Shown here piece by piece: positions 9,150 through 20,000 of a stretch of DNA of 64,000 bases. Made by a program: the position numbers and the translations under genes. The number at the start of each line of letters is the position of its first letter. The stretch's first letter is position 1. Under the pieces are notes generated by a model, which saw only the letters and a program-made list of their open reading frames with translations, had not been told where the DNA came from and ran no database searches. The DNA comes from Prochlorococcus sp. MIT 1223 (GTDB lineage: Bacteria > Cyanobacteriota > Cyanobacteriia > PCC-6307 > Cyanobiaceae), in contig NZ_CP139303.1 in the NCBI RefSeq assembly GCF_034092465.1, positions 1,082,865-1,146,864 on the forward strand. Direction: 5' to 3'.

Positions 9150-11141
9150 ATGCAAGAAAATCTAAACATAAATAAAAAAAATATTAATATAACCCTAGAA
9201 CAGCTAAGGAGATTAGCCCAGCCTTTCTTCCTTCCTTTAGATCAAAGTAATGGTTGGCAGTTTATCTGGCTACTTGTTTCATTACTCTTTTGTGTAGGAG
9301 GCTTAGTCCTTGTTTTACTAACTGGGCTAATTGAAAGCTTAGATAATATACAACCTCTTCTTACAGAAAAATATCTTGGAGGTGTTGTAAATACTATTGA
9401 ACAAATATGGTCAAGTTGGTGGGGTTGGTTTTTCTCGGCACTGTTTATAATTGGAACAACAAGTTTCTTTAGTTTTCGTCATCAATTAAGGAACAAAAGA
9501 TGGCTGCATTGGTTATTCCTAGGAATAATTGTTTTAATGCTACTTGCTGTAAATGGTATAAATGCAGGCATTGGATTCATTGCTAGAGACCTTACAAATG
9601 CTTTAGTAGCAAAGCAACAGGAAGGATTTTATAGAATACTTCAGATATATGCATGTTGTTTCATAGTTGCTTTACCAATAAGAGTATCTCAAATATTTTT
9701 TACTTATAAGTTAGGAATTATTTGGAGAGAATGGCTATCTAAAAGTTTAATTTCAGATTATATGAATAATAAAGCTTATTATATCCTTAATCCAAATGAT
9801 GAGCAATCTACAGATGTTGACAACCCAGATCAAAGAATAACTGATGATACAAGGGCTTTTACAGGACAAAGTTTAACATTTACTCTTGGAGTCTTTGATG
9901 CATTGCTAACATTTTCACTGAATATTATAATTCTTTGGAGTATTAGCACAACACTTACCTTCTCTCTTTTTGGTTATGCAACTTTCGCAACATTGATATT
10001 AATAATTGCGGGTAAGAATCTAGTTAGAATTGATTATGACCAACTCAGATATGAAGCAGATTTTCGTTATGGTTTAGTACATATTCGTGACAATGCGGAA
10101 TCTATTGCTTTTTATGCAGGTGAAGAACCTGAAAAAACAGAAACTCAAAGGAGACTTGGAGAGGTTGTTAGAAATTTCAATCTTTTAATTATCTGGAGAG
10201 TCATCATTGATGTAATGAGGCGCTCAATTAATTATGCAGGAAATTTCTTTCCCTACCTAATAATGGCAATCCCATATTTTGCAGGTGAAATAGATTATGG
10301 AAGATTTATTCAAGCAAGTTTTGCTTTTGGTATGGTTGAAGGTTCTTTATTTTTTGTAGTTAATCAAATTGAAGAGTTAGCTAAATTTACAGCGGGCATA
10401 AGTAGACTTGAAGGATTCCAATCGGAAGTTGAAAATGTAAATAATAAATTGCCCGAAAATGTAAATAATCAAGAATCTGAATTCAGTGATTCAATATTAA
10501 TTAATCATACTAATTTATGTCCTCCAGGAAGCCTAAACCCAATCATATCTGATCTTAGCTTAAGCATTTCTAATTCAGAAAGTTTGTTGGTAGTAGGTCC
10601 ATCAGGATGCGGGAAAACCTCTCTTCTAAGAATGATAAGTGGATTATGGAAACCCACCAATGGATCAATCAAGCGACCAAAAAAAGAAGATCTACTATTT
10701 ATTCCTCAAAAGCCATATTTAATTCTAGGTTCTCTAAGAGAACAATTATGTTATCCAGCAGAAGAAACTAAGTTTAGTGAAGATCATCTAAGATCAGTTC
10801 TATCAGAAGTCAACCTTGAATCACTTTTAGAAAGGTATCCAAATCTTGATATTACGCAAGACTGGTCAAGAATACTTTCGCTTGGGGAACAACAAAGATT
10901 AGCGTTTGGCCGACTACTACTAAATTCGCCTAGATTTGCCGTTTTAGATGAAGCGACTAGTGCTTTAGATGTAAAGACTGAAAGAAAGTTATATGAACTT
11001 CTTAAGAAAAGAGATCTCGCTTTTATTAGTGTTGGGCATAGGCCAACACTAATTGAATTTCATTCATCAGTATTAGAGCTTTTGGGCGAAGGTGCTTGGC
11101 GTCTTATTCCCTCAACAAACTACAAATTTGATCAACTATGA
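9150..11141 (+). CDS. ABC transporter, fused membrane and ATPase domains (SbmA/BacA-like)
   Basis: This 663-residue half-transporter has an N-terminal membrane domain of about six helices (residues 35-400) of the SbmA/BacA/ABCD type, with the long cytosolic segment carrying RYGLVHIRDNAESIAFYAGEE, a mark of that family. The C-terminal ATPase has Walker A GPSGCGKTS, signature LSLGEQQRLAFGR and Walker B FAVLDEATSALD. Relatives import peptides, cobalamin or very-long-chain fatty acyl groups; the substrate here is not determinable. It probably works as a homodimer. An Hli gene follows 15 bases after its stop, so the two may share a transcript. Confidence 0.88.
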   Translation: MQENLNINKKNINITLEQLRRLAQPFFLPLDQSNGWQFIWLLVSLLFCVGGLVLVLLTGLIESLDNIQPLLTEKYLGGVVNTIEQIWSSWWGWFFSALFIIGTTSFFSFRHQLRNKRWLHWLFLGIIVLMLLAVNGINAGIGFIARDLTNALVAKQQEGFYRILQIYACCFIVALPIRVSQIFFTYKLGIIWREWLSKSLISDYMNNKAYYILNPNDEQSTDVDNPDQRITDDTRAFTGQSLTFTLGVFDALLTFSLNIIILWSISTTLTFSLFGYATFATLILIIAGKNLVRIDYDQLRYEADFRYGLVHIRDNAESIAFYAGEEPEKTETQRRLGEVVRNFNLLIIWRVIIDVMRRSINYAGNFFPYLIMAIPYFAGEIDYGRFIQASFAFGMVEGSLFFVVNQIEELAKFTAGISRLEGFQSEVENVNNKLPENVNNQESEFSDSILINHTNLCPPGSLNPIISDLSLSISNSESLLVVGPSGCGKTSLLRMISGLWKPTNGSIKRPKKEDLLFIPQKPYLILGSLREQLCYPAEETKFSEDHLRSVLSEVNLESLLERYPNLDITQDWSRILSLGEQQRLAFGRLLLNSPRFAVLDEATSALDVKTERKLYELLKKRDLAFISVGHRPTLIEFHSSVLELLGEGAWRLIPSTNYKFDQL

Positions 11142-11156
11142 AGAAGGTTAATTTTC

Positions 11157-11396
11157 ATGAATAACGAAAAAACAAATCTCGAAGAATCTTTAGAGGAAGA
11201 AATCATGTTAGAGGAAAGCAAAAAAACCCTTAAAGGGACACCAAGTGCCACCACTACAGATGTTCCAAGTTTTGGTTGGAGTAATTATGCAGAAAGAATC
11301 AATGGGCGATTTGCGATGATTGGTTTTATATTTATTTTATTTATTGAACTCTTAAGTAATAAGGGATTTCTCTTTTGGTCTGGTTTTTTAAACTAG
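11157..11396 (+). CDS. hli: High-light-inducible (Hli/Scp) chlorophyll-binding protein
   Basis: A 79-residue protein with one C-terminal membrane helix carrying ERINGRFAMIGF, the chlorophyll-binding ExxNxRxAMxGF motif of the Hli/LHC family, followed by FILFIELLSNKGFLFW. The first 40 residues are an acidic, Lys-rich soluble extension, longer than in minimal Hli proteins. Hli proteins dimerise in thylakoids, bind chlorophyll and carotenoid, and quench excess energy during photosystem II repair. The 15-base spacing to the upstream ABC transporter is unusual for an hli gene. Confidence 0.92.
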   Translation: MNNEKTNLEESLEEEIMLEESKKTLKGTPSATTTDVPSFGWSNYAERINGRFAMIGFIFILFIELLSNKGFLFWSGFLN

Positions 11397-11407
11397 ATTC
11401 CTTCTTT

Positions 11408-12376
11408 TTAATCATCAAACCTAGAAGTATTGTCTCTATTTCTGTTCTGAGATGAACGAGGAGAACGGCTATATGTTGAACCAGATGAAGATCTTTTAGC
11501 AGATGAATTACCTAAATTAGATCCAGGTTTGTCTTGAGGCCTTCGTTGAGTAGGAGGTTTAGAAGAGGAAAAAGCTGCATCTTCAATTTTTGGATTAGAG
11601 ATGTTTCTCTGTGCATTGCTAGCTCTCCTTTTCGGTAGTTTCATATCTTTAGGAGGCGAATCAATATCTTGAGAACTCTTTCTTCTTCTAAGTGGAGGCT
11701 CTTCATTAGATAAAGGCCTAGTTCCCCTTCTTAGATCTTGGCGAGCATTTCTACGAGATCCAAAATTTGATCGTTTTTCATCTTGATAATCATTTTTTCT
11801 AAATCTTTCTCTTCTTCTTCTTGGGTCTTCTGTATCCCCAAAACTATCTGTTTGAGTCCTTCTCCTTCTACCTACTCGACTTTCTGCTTCTTCAGGTATA
11901 GCAACTCGGGAAGCTCGTCTAGTTCTGTAAATATCCCTTTCTGAAGGTTCTTCTTCATATTCATTCCTACTAGAGAATCGTCGATTTATTCGCTGAGGTT
12001 CATCAAAACTATCAACATTATCCTCCCAGTTACGTCCTCTTAAGCCTTCGACACGAGAAGGATCAGAAGGCATTGGATCATCGAAATATGATGACCTTCG
12101 AGCTTGATCTGTAGCAACACCCCTTAGACGAACACTTTCATAAGCAAAAAATACTGTTGTGCCAGCTAATAAAAACTGACCAAACTGAAGGATTGGATCT
12201 AGTCTCCAACCCTGGAAAAACAGGATTCCACCACAAAGCAGACCAATTGCAGCAAAGAAAACATCGTAATCACGCGCAAGAGCTGGCTTAAAAGACCGCA
12301 TGAAATATAAGCCTGCCCCGCAAATAGCGAGAACAATGCCAACAATGCTGGCCCAATTCAGACTGGCATTGACCAA
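11408..12376 (-). CDS. ycf66: Ycf66 family membrane protein with long basic/acidic tail
   Basis: The 322-residue protein has three hydrophobic helices in residues 5-85 (ASIVGIVLAICGAGLYFMRSF, DVFFAAIGLLCGGILFF, FGQFLLAGTTVFFAYESVRLRG), which is the Ycf66 domain found in cyanobacteria and some plastids. Residues 100-322 are a low-complexity, Arg/Ser/Asp-rich, presumably disordered cytosolic tail. The function of Ycf66 is unknown. Its end is 11 bases from the convergent hli gene, and psbX lies upstream on the same strand. Confidence 0.85.
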   Translation of the reverse strand: MVNASLNWASIVGIVLAICGAGLYFMRSFKPALARDYDVFFAAIGLLCGGILFFQGWRLDPILQFGQFLLAGTTVFFAYESVRLRGVATDQARRSSYFDDPMPSDPSRVEGLRGRNWEDNVDSFDEPQRINRRFSSRNEYEEEPSERDIYRTRRASRVAIPEEAESRVGRRRRTQTDSFGDTEDPRRRRERFRKNDYQDEKRSNFGSRRNARQDLRRGTRPLSNEEPPLRRRKSSQDIDSPPKDMKLPKRRASNAQRNISNPKIEDAAFSSSKPPTQRRPQDKPGSNLGNSSAKRSSSGSTYSRSPRSSQNRNRDNTSRFDD

Positions 12377-12457
12377 GGTTGCGCGCCCTCCAAAGAAAGA
12401 ACTGTAGATTGAAAATCAATCTCAGTACATACAGTCTAAGAAAAGCGCAAGAGTTGA

Positions 12458-12664
12458 CTAGCGGCCACGAGTTAATGCGTCATTCTGGCTAACCCAGATA
12501 AGAGCAAATGCTGCTGGTACAACAATCAAAGCGCCAGCAGCCAGGAAGCTGCCAATCATTCCAATAGCTGAATTTGTAGCGACCTCGCCTGAAAATCCAG
12601 TGGTGAGGAAGGTGTCTAATAATGGAAAAGCCATTGCAGCTGTTTCTGAAGCAATATCGAACAA
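12458..12664 (-). CDS. psbX: Photosystem II protein PsbX
   Basis: This 68-residue protein has one membrane helix ([24 protein letters not shown]) followed by [10 protein letters not shown], matching the C-terminal half of PsbX, a small subunit at the edge of photosystem II near cytochrome b559 and the QB site. Like other Prochlorococcus PsbX proteins it has an N-terminal extension ([12 protein letters not shown]) compared with the roughly 40-residue form. It sits upstream of ycf66 on the same strand, and is divergent from ycf19. Confidence 0.85.
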   Translation of the reverse strand: MFDIASETAAMAFPLLDTFLTTGFSGEVATNSAIGMIGSFLAAGALIVVPAAFALIWVSQNDALTRGR

Positions 12665-12710
12665 TATTACGAAGTAACGGCTTGTTTATACGATGTATTA
12701 GTAATTAGTG

Positions 12711-13046
12711 ATGCTTTTCAGAACAGAAATGTCTTCTTTCATGAGTTTCCTGCCAATATTCAATTTAATTTTGGGGCTAGTGCTTGCAATATTTATATTG
12801 GGATTCCTTTTAAGGATTATTCTCACTTGGTATCCTCAAATCAACCTTAACAAGGGATTTTGGCCTCTAATTGCATGGCCAACTGAACCATTTTTAGCAT
12901 TCACACGAAAATTTATAAATCCAATAGGAGGAGTGGATATAACCCCTGTCATATGGCTTGGCATAACAAGTCTTTTTAGAGAATTACTTGTTGGTCAGCA
13001 AGGTTTACTGACACAAATCCTTAGAAAAAGTGAACATTTAATTTAA
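12711..13046 (+). CDS. ycf19: YggT/Ycf19 family integral membrane protein
   Basis: The protein has about 111 residues, with two hydrophobic segments and the family pattern ILTWYPQ, then WPLIAWPTEPFLAFTRKFINPIGGVDITPVIWLGI. YggT/Ycf19 proteins are thylakoid or inner-membrane proteins implicated in nucleoid distribution and membrane organisation; in plants a relative (CCB3) acts in cytochrome b6 haem attachment. The start could be the GTG at 12708, the ATG at 12711 or an internal ATG at 12729. It is convergent with accC. Confidence 0.85.
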   Translation: MLFRTEMSSFMSFLPIFNLILGLVLAIFILGFLLRIILTWYPQINLNKGFWPLIAWPTEPFLAFTRKFINPIGGVDITPVIWLGITSLFRELLVGQQGLLTQILRKSEHLI

Positions 13047-13066
13047 TTTTTTGATCAGGCAAGAAA

Positions 13067-14410
13067 TCACATCATCTGTTGTTCAACAAATTTTGTATGA
13101 ACGTCTCCTTCTAAGAATTCAGATCTACTAAGTAAAGTCAAATGGAAGTCAATAGTTGTAGGTATACCAGTAACTGCGCATTCATTTAATGCTCTTTCCA
13201 TTCTTTTAAGAGCAGCCTGTCTATCATTCCCCCAAACAATTAGTTTCCCAATCAAAGAATCATAAAAAGGAGGTATTTCATACCCCGTATAAACATGGCT
13301 ATCTACTCTGACACCAGGTCCTCCAGGAGGAAGCCATCCTGTAATTCTTCCTGGACAAGGTCGGAAATTATGTGATGGATCTTCAGCGTTTATGCGACAT
13401 TCAATTGCATGCCCATTGAGATGAATATCTTCTTGACAAATTTGTATTGGGTCACCTCCAGCTATTCTCAATTGTTCAGAAATTAAATCAATCCCAGTAA
13501 CCATTTCTGTAACTGGATGCTCTACTTGAATACGTGTATTCATTTCCATGAAATAAAAATTACCTTCCCGATCTAAAAGAAACTCCACAGTTCCTGCACC
13601 CTCATAATTAATACTTTTTGCTGCAGAGACAGCTGCTTCGCCCATGCGAAGTCGTAATGAATCATCTAAAGCAGGGCTAGGGGATTCTTCTAATAATTTC
13701 TGATGCCTTCTTTGAATAGAGCAATCGCGCTCCCCTAGATGAACGACTTTTCCAAATTTATCTGCCAAAATTTGAACTTCTACGTGGCGAGGACGATCTA
13801 TAAATTTCTCCATATACAAACCAGAATTACCAAAGGCGGCCTCAGCTTCGCCTTGAGCGGCCTTAAATAGAGATTCAAGCTCATCTGGACTATTTACTAA
13901 TCGCATCCCTCTTCCGCCTCCGCCTGCGGTGGCTTTGATCATTATTGGATAGCGCATGTCAGCGGCTAATCGTGCTGCCTCTTCACAATCTGCTAGTAAA
14001 CCCTGGCTACCCGGAACAGTAGGCACACCAACTTTTTCCATGGTGGATTTTGCCGTAGATTTATCTCCCATCGATCTAATTGAGCTTGGAGAAGGACCCA
14101 CAAAAACAATCCCATGGTCATTACATATTTCGGCAAAACGATCATTCTCAGCAAGGAACCCATAACCAGGATGAATTGCATCAACTCCTCGAGAAGTTGC
14201 AGCCGCAATGATGTTTGGAACATTTAAATAGCTTTTATTGCTCGGTCCATCGCCAATACAAACTGCTTCATCAGCGAGCTGGACATGCAAAGCATTTCTA
14301 TCAACTGTGCTGTAAACAGCAACAGTTGATATGCCCATCTCCCTGCAACTACGAAGGATTCTCAGGGCAATCTCGCCCCGATTAGCTATTAGAAGTTTTC
14401 CTATCGGCAT
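13067..14410 (-). CDS. accC: Acetyl-CoA carboxylase, biotin carboxylase subunit
   Basis: This 447-residue ATP-grasp enzyme carboxylates biotin on AccB, the first step of fatty acid synthesis. Visible motifs are the N-terminal [18 protein letters not shown], the glycine-rich loop [14 protein letters not shown] and the metal- and bicarbonate-binding [15 protein letters not shown]. Length and motifs match bacterial AccC. It stands alone on the minus strand between ycf19 and a tRNA gene, as is common in cyanobacteria, where acc genes are scattered. Confidence 0.97.
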   Translation of the reverse strand: MPIGKLLIANRGEIALRILRSCREMGISTVAVYSTVDRNALHVQLADEAVCIGDGPSNKSYLNVPNIIAAATSRGVDAIHPGYGFLAENDRFAEICNDHGIVFVGPSPSSIRSMGDKSTAKSTMEKVGVPTVPGSQGLLADCEEAARLAADMRYPIMIKATAGGGGRGMRLVNSPDELESLFKAAQGEAEAAFGNSGLYMEKFIDRPRHVEVQILADKFGKVVHLGERDCSIQRRHQKLLEESPSPALDDSLRLRMGEAAVSAAKSINYEGAGTVEFLLDREGNFYFMEMNTRIQVEHPVTEMVTGIDLISEQLRIAGGDPIQICQEDIHLNGHAIECRINAEDPSHNFRPCPGRITGWLPPGGPGVRVDSHVYTGYEIPPFYDSLIGKLIVWGNDRQAALKRMERALNECAVTGIPTTIDFHLTLLSRSEFLEGDVHTKFVEQQMM

Positions 14411-14527
14411 CCAATCTGCTGAAAGCCTAAGAATGATCGTATCAGCGCTAGCTCCCCTCGCAGTAGAAAAAATAAAATAGGTTGACCGTTATGATCGTTT
14501 TTACTGAGTCTTTAGACTTGGTTTATT

Positions 14528-14609
14528 GCGGATGTGGCGGAATTGGTATACGCGCACGCTTGAGGGGCGTGTGGCTTCGGCCTTGCGAGTTCGAGTCTCG
14601 CCATCCGCA
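14528..14609 (+). tRNA. tRNA-Leu (anticodon GAG)
   Basis: An 82-base class II tRNA. The acceptor stem GCGGATG pairs with CATCCGC and ends in discriminator A, with no encoded CCA. The anticodon stem CACGC/GCGTG holds the loop TTGAGGG with GAG at 14562-14564, which reads CUC/CUU Leu codons. A long variable arm and the T loop TTCGAGT are present. I see no integrase or repeat beside it, so there is no sign that it is in use as an attachment site here. Confidence 0.95.
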
Positions 14610-14646
14610 TAAATTTCTTAAACCACGAACCATTATTTGCAAAGGA

Positions 14647-15918
14647 ATGCAAGAAGCTTCACTAGTAGTGGTGATGGTCTCAAATGGTCCAGGAGAGTTA
14701 TCAACCTGGGTAAAACCTTTAGCTGAACAATTACATTCAAGGTTGTTGATCAGACCAAGATATAACAATTCATCAGTCAGTCTGAGACTAGTTTTGGTGC
14801 CTTGCCCAAATTCAACTGGAACAGAAAAGAAAGCAGCTTCTAAATGGAATCAATTTGAACAAATCACTTCAGCAAAAAACTTTTGGAGCTTATTAATAAA
14901 TCCTAGAAAATATGGATATTGGCCTTCTAAAGGTTTGGTGATTTTTTTAGGAGGTGATCAATTTTGGAGTGTATTACTTGCAGCAAGATTGGGTTACTTG
15001 AATACAACCTATGCAGAATGGGTCGCTCGCTGGCCTTATTGGAATGACCGAATATTTGCAATGTCAGAAAACGTAAAAAAACAACTACCAAAGAACTTAA
15101 AAAAACGTTGCATAGTTGTTGGTGATCTCATGGCAGATATTTCCAATCAAGCAAAAATAAAAAAACCTCTCCCAGAAGGAACATGGATAGCTCTATTGCC
15201 AGGGTCAAAAAAGGCAAAGTTAAGTATAGGAATACCCTTCTTTCTTGAACTTGCAGATCAACTAGCAGAATTAATGCCAAATTGCAGATTTTTTCTTCCT
15301 GTAGCACCAACAACTAGTGTCAATGAAATTATATCTTTAAGCACTTCGGCTAACCCAATTGCAAAAGAATATTCTTCAGGAATTGCTAAAATGGTGGATT
15401 CCAAAAATGAAAAAAGTTGGAGTAAGTTAATCACAAATTCTGGAACAGAAATATTTTTAAACGAAGAGTATCCTGCGCATACTTACTTAAGTCAATGCAA
15501 TCTAGCACTTACCACAGTAGGGGCTAATACTGCTGAATTAGCAGCATTAGCAGTCCCAATGATTGTTGTAATACCTACACAACATTTAAATCTAATGGAA
15601 GCATGGGATGGGTTATTAGGAATTTTTGCAAGACTTCCATTTTTAAAAAAATGTATTGGAATTGCAATCAGCTTATGGAGACTAAGGCAACAAAGGTTTA
15701 TGGCATGGCCAAATATTTCTGCTGGAAGGATGGTTGTACCAGAGAGAATGGGAATAATTAGCCCTAAAGATATTGCAAAAGAATCATACGAATGGCTTTC
15801 ATCTCCACAGAAACTTAATGATCAAAAGCAAAATCTGATAAAACTTCGAGGATCTAAAGGTGCTGTGAAAAAAACTAATGATGAAATAATAAAGTTAATT
15901 AATTCTATAAAAAAATAG
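14647..15918 (+). CDS. LpxB-like glycosyltransferase (lipid-A-disaccharide synthase related)
   Basis: The protein has 423 residues from the ATG at 14647; the longer open frame upstream runs through tRNA-Leu and is not used. The N-terminal VSNGPGELSTWVKPLAEQL, the central IALLPGSKKAKLS (donor-binding segment in GT-B enzymes) and TTVGANTAELAALAVPMIVVIP resemble LpxB, the enzyme joining two lipid A sugar units. Whether it acts on lipid A or another glycolipid is uncertain, since picocyanobacterial lipid A differs from the enteric type. No lpx neighbours are present here. It could be another GT-B enzyme. Confidence 0.65.
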   Translation: MQEASLVVVMVSNGPGELSTWVKPLAEQLHSRLLIRPRYNNSSVSLRLVLVPCPNSTGTEKKAASKWNQFEQITSAKNFWSLLINPRKYGYWPSKGLVIFLGGDQFWSVLLAARLGYLNTTYAEWVARWPYWNDRIFAMSENVKKQLPKNLKKRCIVVGDLMADISNQAKIKKPLPEGTWIALLPGSKKAKLSIGIPFFLELADQLAELMPNCRFFLPVAPTTSVNEIISLSTSANPIAKEYSSGIAKMVDSKNEKSWSKLITNSGTEIFLNEEYPAHTYLSQCNLALTTVGANTAELAALAVPMIVVIPTQHLNLMEAWDGLLGIFARLPFLKKCIGIAISLWRLRQQRFMAWPNISAGRMVVPERMGIISPKDIAKESYEWLSSPQKLNDQKQNLIKLRGSKGAVKKTNDEIIKLINSIKK

Positions 15919-15933
15919 CCTTATAGAAAAAAT

Positions 15934-16974
15934 TTACCAAGGGTCCTCAATAGGATTATCAATTATTTTTTTAAGGTCTTCTTTTCTCTTACTTTCAAAA
16001 TTCTTGTCATTTGGAATAGGTTCTATATCTAAAGGATCTTCAATTTGCCTGGCAATTCTTCTACTTGAAGCTTGTTCATTTATCGTTGATTGATTTTTAA
16101 TAACTAACTCCCGCTCAAAATCTACATTAGAGGTATTCGTTTCTTCATCATTAAAATTATTATCTAATGGAATATTCCCTTCATCTATATATCTTAATTT
16201 TTGCGTTTCTTCTTGAATATTCTCTCCAAGTTCAACATATTCAAATTGTTCTTCTTCAAAGTTTTCCTCCTGAGAAGCTTCTAAAACTTTTTGAGACTCT
16301 TCAATAAGTTCTCCTGAACCCAATTGATTTTCAACAGGAACAAGATTGACTCTATATCGTTCTCTTTCTCTTTCGTCCCAACTTGATCCACCAACTCCTA
16401 ACTTCTCCAAAACTCCACTATTAAGCTGCTTGAGATTATCTTCAGCTCCTTCGTAAACAATAATACGATCAGCGCCACTGCTTACAATCTCATCAACTTT
16501 AATTTCCCAAGTACTCAAGACTCCTTCGCCTAAAAGTGGGACCCCTAAAGCTCCCATAACCAAAGTTATCAATTCTCCTGTTTCTATATCAAAAGAAAAT
16601 CCAAGTACTCTTCCTAATTGCTGTCCTGATTCAGTAATTACCTCACAATTAATAACTTTGCTATAACGATCCGGAGTGAAATCTTCACTCAAAGAATCTA
16701 TTGAATCAACAAGAATTACATCGCCAACCTGACATATTCGATCAAGTGTCATCCAACGAGGCAAACCTGGCAAAAATCTAGTTAAAGGGTTATCTCTTAA
16801 ACCAAGAGCAATTACCTCTCTTCTATCAATATCTACAACAACCTCTCCAACAACTCCCAGTCGGCGTCCACCATCTCTAGTAATTACTTGGGTGCCCATC
16901 AACTCTGATCGCAACCAGAGCCTGTCACTCGGTACGGAGTTAATTGGATCAATTGGAGATTGAGTATTGGTCAA
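15934..16974 (-). CDS. PRC-barrel domain protein
   Basis: The 346-residue protein has two PRC-barrel units: residues 20-95 (LRSELMGTQVITRDGGRRLGVVGEVVVD) and 100-175 (VINCEVITESGQQLGRVLGFSFDIETG). A long acidic, Glu/Asn-rich, probably disordered tail follows. PRC barrels occur in photosynthetic reaction-centre H subunits and in RimM and act as protein- or RNA-binding modules. The function in cyanobacteria is unknown. It lies 60 bases downstream of smc on the same strand, so the two may be cotranscribed. Confidence 0.8.
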   Translation of the reverse strand: MTNTQSPIDPINSVPSDRLWLRSELMGTQVITRDGGRRLGVVGEVVVDIDRREVIALGLRDNPLTRFLPGLPRWMTLDRICQVGDVILVDSIDSLSEDFTPDRYSKVINCEVITESGQQLGRVLGFSFDIETGELITLVMGALGVPLLGEGVLSTWEIKVDEIVSSGADRIIVYEGAEDNLKQLNSGVLEKLGVGGSSWDERERERYRVNLVPVENQLGSGELIEESQKVLEASQEENFEEEQFEYVELGENIQEETQKLRYIDEGNIPLDNNFNDEETNTSNVDFERELVIKNQSTINEQASSRRIARQIEDPLDIEPIPNDKNFESKRKEDLKKIIDNPIEDPW

Positions 16975-17034
16975 ACTCGGTTTTCAGTGATGGGTTATCA
17001 ATTCATTTTGGCGCAAAGACCAAATTGAAAAAGT

Positions 17035-20000
17035 TCAAGCTGCAATAGGCAAGCCAACTACCTGCGTATGGGCACCCCTTGCTTGAGTAACTCCAATAGT
17101 ACGAGTAGATGCACCAATCATTGGGCGGCGATGACTAACAACTAAGAATTGTGCCTCAGTGGATTGCTTAGCAATTAAAGCAGATAACCTTTCAACATTC
17201 ACTCCATCCAAAAAGCTATCCACCTCATCTAATGCATAAAAAGGTGAAGGACGAAAACGCTGTAAAGCGAATAGAAAACTTAATGCAGTTAAAGATTTTT
17301 CTCCTCCTGACATAGCGGCAAGTCGTCTTACCGATTTACCTTTGGGATGCGCAACCAAAGTCAGTCCTCCCTCTAAAGGATCTTCCATATTTTCAAGTTG
17401 AAGATGTCCATCTCCTTCAGAAAGATTTGCAAATATTTCTCTGAAATGAATATCAACTGCCTCGAAAGCTTCCATAAATGCTTCCTGACGAAGAGTTGCA
17501 ACAGTTTCAATCCGAAGCAATAGTTCTGTTCTTTCTTCAGATAAAACATCCAATCTTTGGCATAAATCCTCTAATCTTTTTTCTAGCTTGCCAAGCTCTT
17601 CAAGTGCCAACATATTTACTGGTTCAAGAGATTCCATACGGCGCTGTAAATTTTCCAAATCAGCTTGATGAGCAACTAATCCATTGGTTCTTATAACATC
17701 AGAAATTTCAGGTAACGGATCAGGCAATTTTTGTTTTAATTCTTGGAGACGAATATTTCCATTGCGAATCTCTTCTTCCAAAGAAATTCTTTCATCTCTA
17801 AGACGATCGAGATTCCATTGTGCCTCTTGCAAAACTTGTCGTTGTTTTGCAACATCGGCCTCCACTAGATCTCGTGTGCGCCGTTGTTCACCAAAATGTA
17901 TTTCAAGATCTTTTTGTTCATTTGAAAGCTGATTTCTTCTTCGATCAATATCAATATTTTGTTGTCGCCAAGTCTTATGAGAGCTAGAAAGTTTTTCTAC
18001 TGATTCTTTTAACCTATTTTCCTCAATTAATAGACTATTCATCTGATCTTGTAGACGTTCTAAAGAAAACTGATGCTGCCTAGATTCATTAACTAGGTTA
18101 TCTCTGTGTAACCTTGCCTTATCTAATGCAGAGTCTGCTGACTCAAGGTCTATTTGTAATTGCTTTAAGTTTTCACCATCAACATCTTTATCTAAAAACT
18201 CTTCGTTTTTTTCTATCTTTTCTATTGCAGATAACAATGGTTCAATCTCTTTAATGACTAAAGCTAGATCATTCTTATAAATATCTTTTGAAGAGTGAAA
18301 CTCTTGAAGCCTATTTTTACGTAAATTTTGTCTTTCTAAAAGAGGTTCATTAGAAGTTTGACTAGAAGTTCTCTCAGTTTCTAATGCAACTTGACGTTCG
18401 TTCAACTTGACTAAATCAGTTCGTAATTCTGACAGTAGTTTATTGAGTCGAGCCTCTTCTAAAAAGCATTTTGCAAGAGTTTCTCCAAGTAGAAGTAATC
18501 TTTCACGCATTGGTTCCAATTCATCTCTTTCTTTGCTAATTCCAAAAGATAATCCACTGCTTTTAGCTGCAAAACTTCCGCCTGTCATCGCGCCATTCTT
18601 TTCAAGTAACTCGCCTTCCAAAGTCACAGTCCTTTTTCTTCCTAGCTGAATACGTGCAGAATTTAGATCTCGATAAACTAGTGTTTCTCCAAAAACATAA
18701 TTAAACACATTCTCATAAATAGATTCAAATTTAATCAAATCAACTGCTCGCCCAATGAAAGGCTCATCAAGAGAAATAGAAGATGTGAAAGTATTTCTTT
18801 GTATTGCTTTATTAATTCCTAAAGGTCCTTGATTGATTTTATTAAGTGGTAAAAATGTCAATCTTCCTGCTTTTCGTAACTTTAATAATTCAATGGCTTT
18901 TGCAGCAATTTGATCATTATCAACAACAATTTGACCCAGTCTGGCTCCTGCTGCTACTTCAAGAGCTTGGCGATAGCAGTCATCAACTTCGCCCAATTGA
19001 GCAACTGGTCCATGAATTCCATCTAGTCCGGCTTCTAAAAGAAGCCGTAAAGCACCAGTACCTCTGCTTTCCTGCAATGTTTCTCTACGACTTTCTATAC
19101 GAGCAATGTCTCTTTCTAATTTCGTTTGTTCTTGCTCCATTCTCTGACGAGTTCTTTCTTGAATAGAAACATCGTCTGACAAATCTTTTATACATTTTTT
19201 CTTTTCTGTAATTTCAGATATCAATGATTTCCATGCATTGTCTAAAGAAAGTAGTTTTTCATGAACTTTTTTATTATCGCTAATATCTCTTTGTTGAGCC
19301 TCTTCTAATTCTTCAAGTCTTGTATCTAATTGAAGTAATTTTTCCTCAATAGTTTGCTTTTTTTCTATGAGAGGTCGAAGAGAAGATTGAATCTCTTGTT
19401 TATAAGAACTTCTCTGACGCTGATTCTCCAACCAAGCGCCAGACCTTCCTGCAACCTCAGATAACCTTCTCCGTGAAGCATCAACAGCTGCCTCAGCATT
19501 TTGACAATCATTTTCTGCCTTTTGAATAAGGTCTGGATCTATAAATGTTTTACTACTTTCTTTTTTCTCTTCTATTTTATCTCGTCTAGATAATAAATCC
19601 TTTCTCTGTTCATGTAATTGCTCTCCTTCCTGTTTGTGGATCTGAGCTTGACGATCTAACTCTTTAGATTGGGTATCTAATCCAGCAATCTCTGCCTGAA
19701 TTGAAAGCAATTTATCTTCACCAAGGTCTTTTACTATCTGCTGCAAAGTTTTTAATTTTTCAACCGAAGAAGATAATTTTTCTTTTAGCTCTGTAATTTC
19801 ACATTCGTCTTTCTTAGCTTTTTCACCTAATTGTTCATGGCGAGATTGTAAACCAATTAAGCCTTTTTTAGCTTCTTCAAAAATTAACACTAATTCTTGC
19901 TTTTTCCCAATTTGAAATTTTTCCTTTAAATCCCTGTAGATACGAGCTTTCTCGCAATCTTTTTGTAAGCGTTGCTGACCAACCAGCAATTCTTGTTCAA

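Noticed and set aside
14482-14646. N-terminal extension of the LpxB-like protein
   Set aside because: The extension reads through tRNA-Leu; the ATG at 14647 directly precedes the conserved VSNGPGE start.
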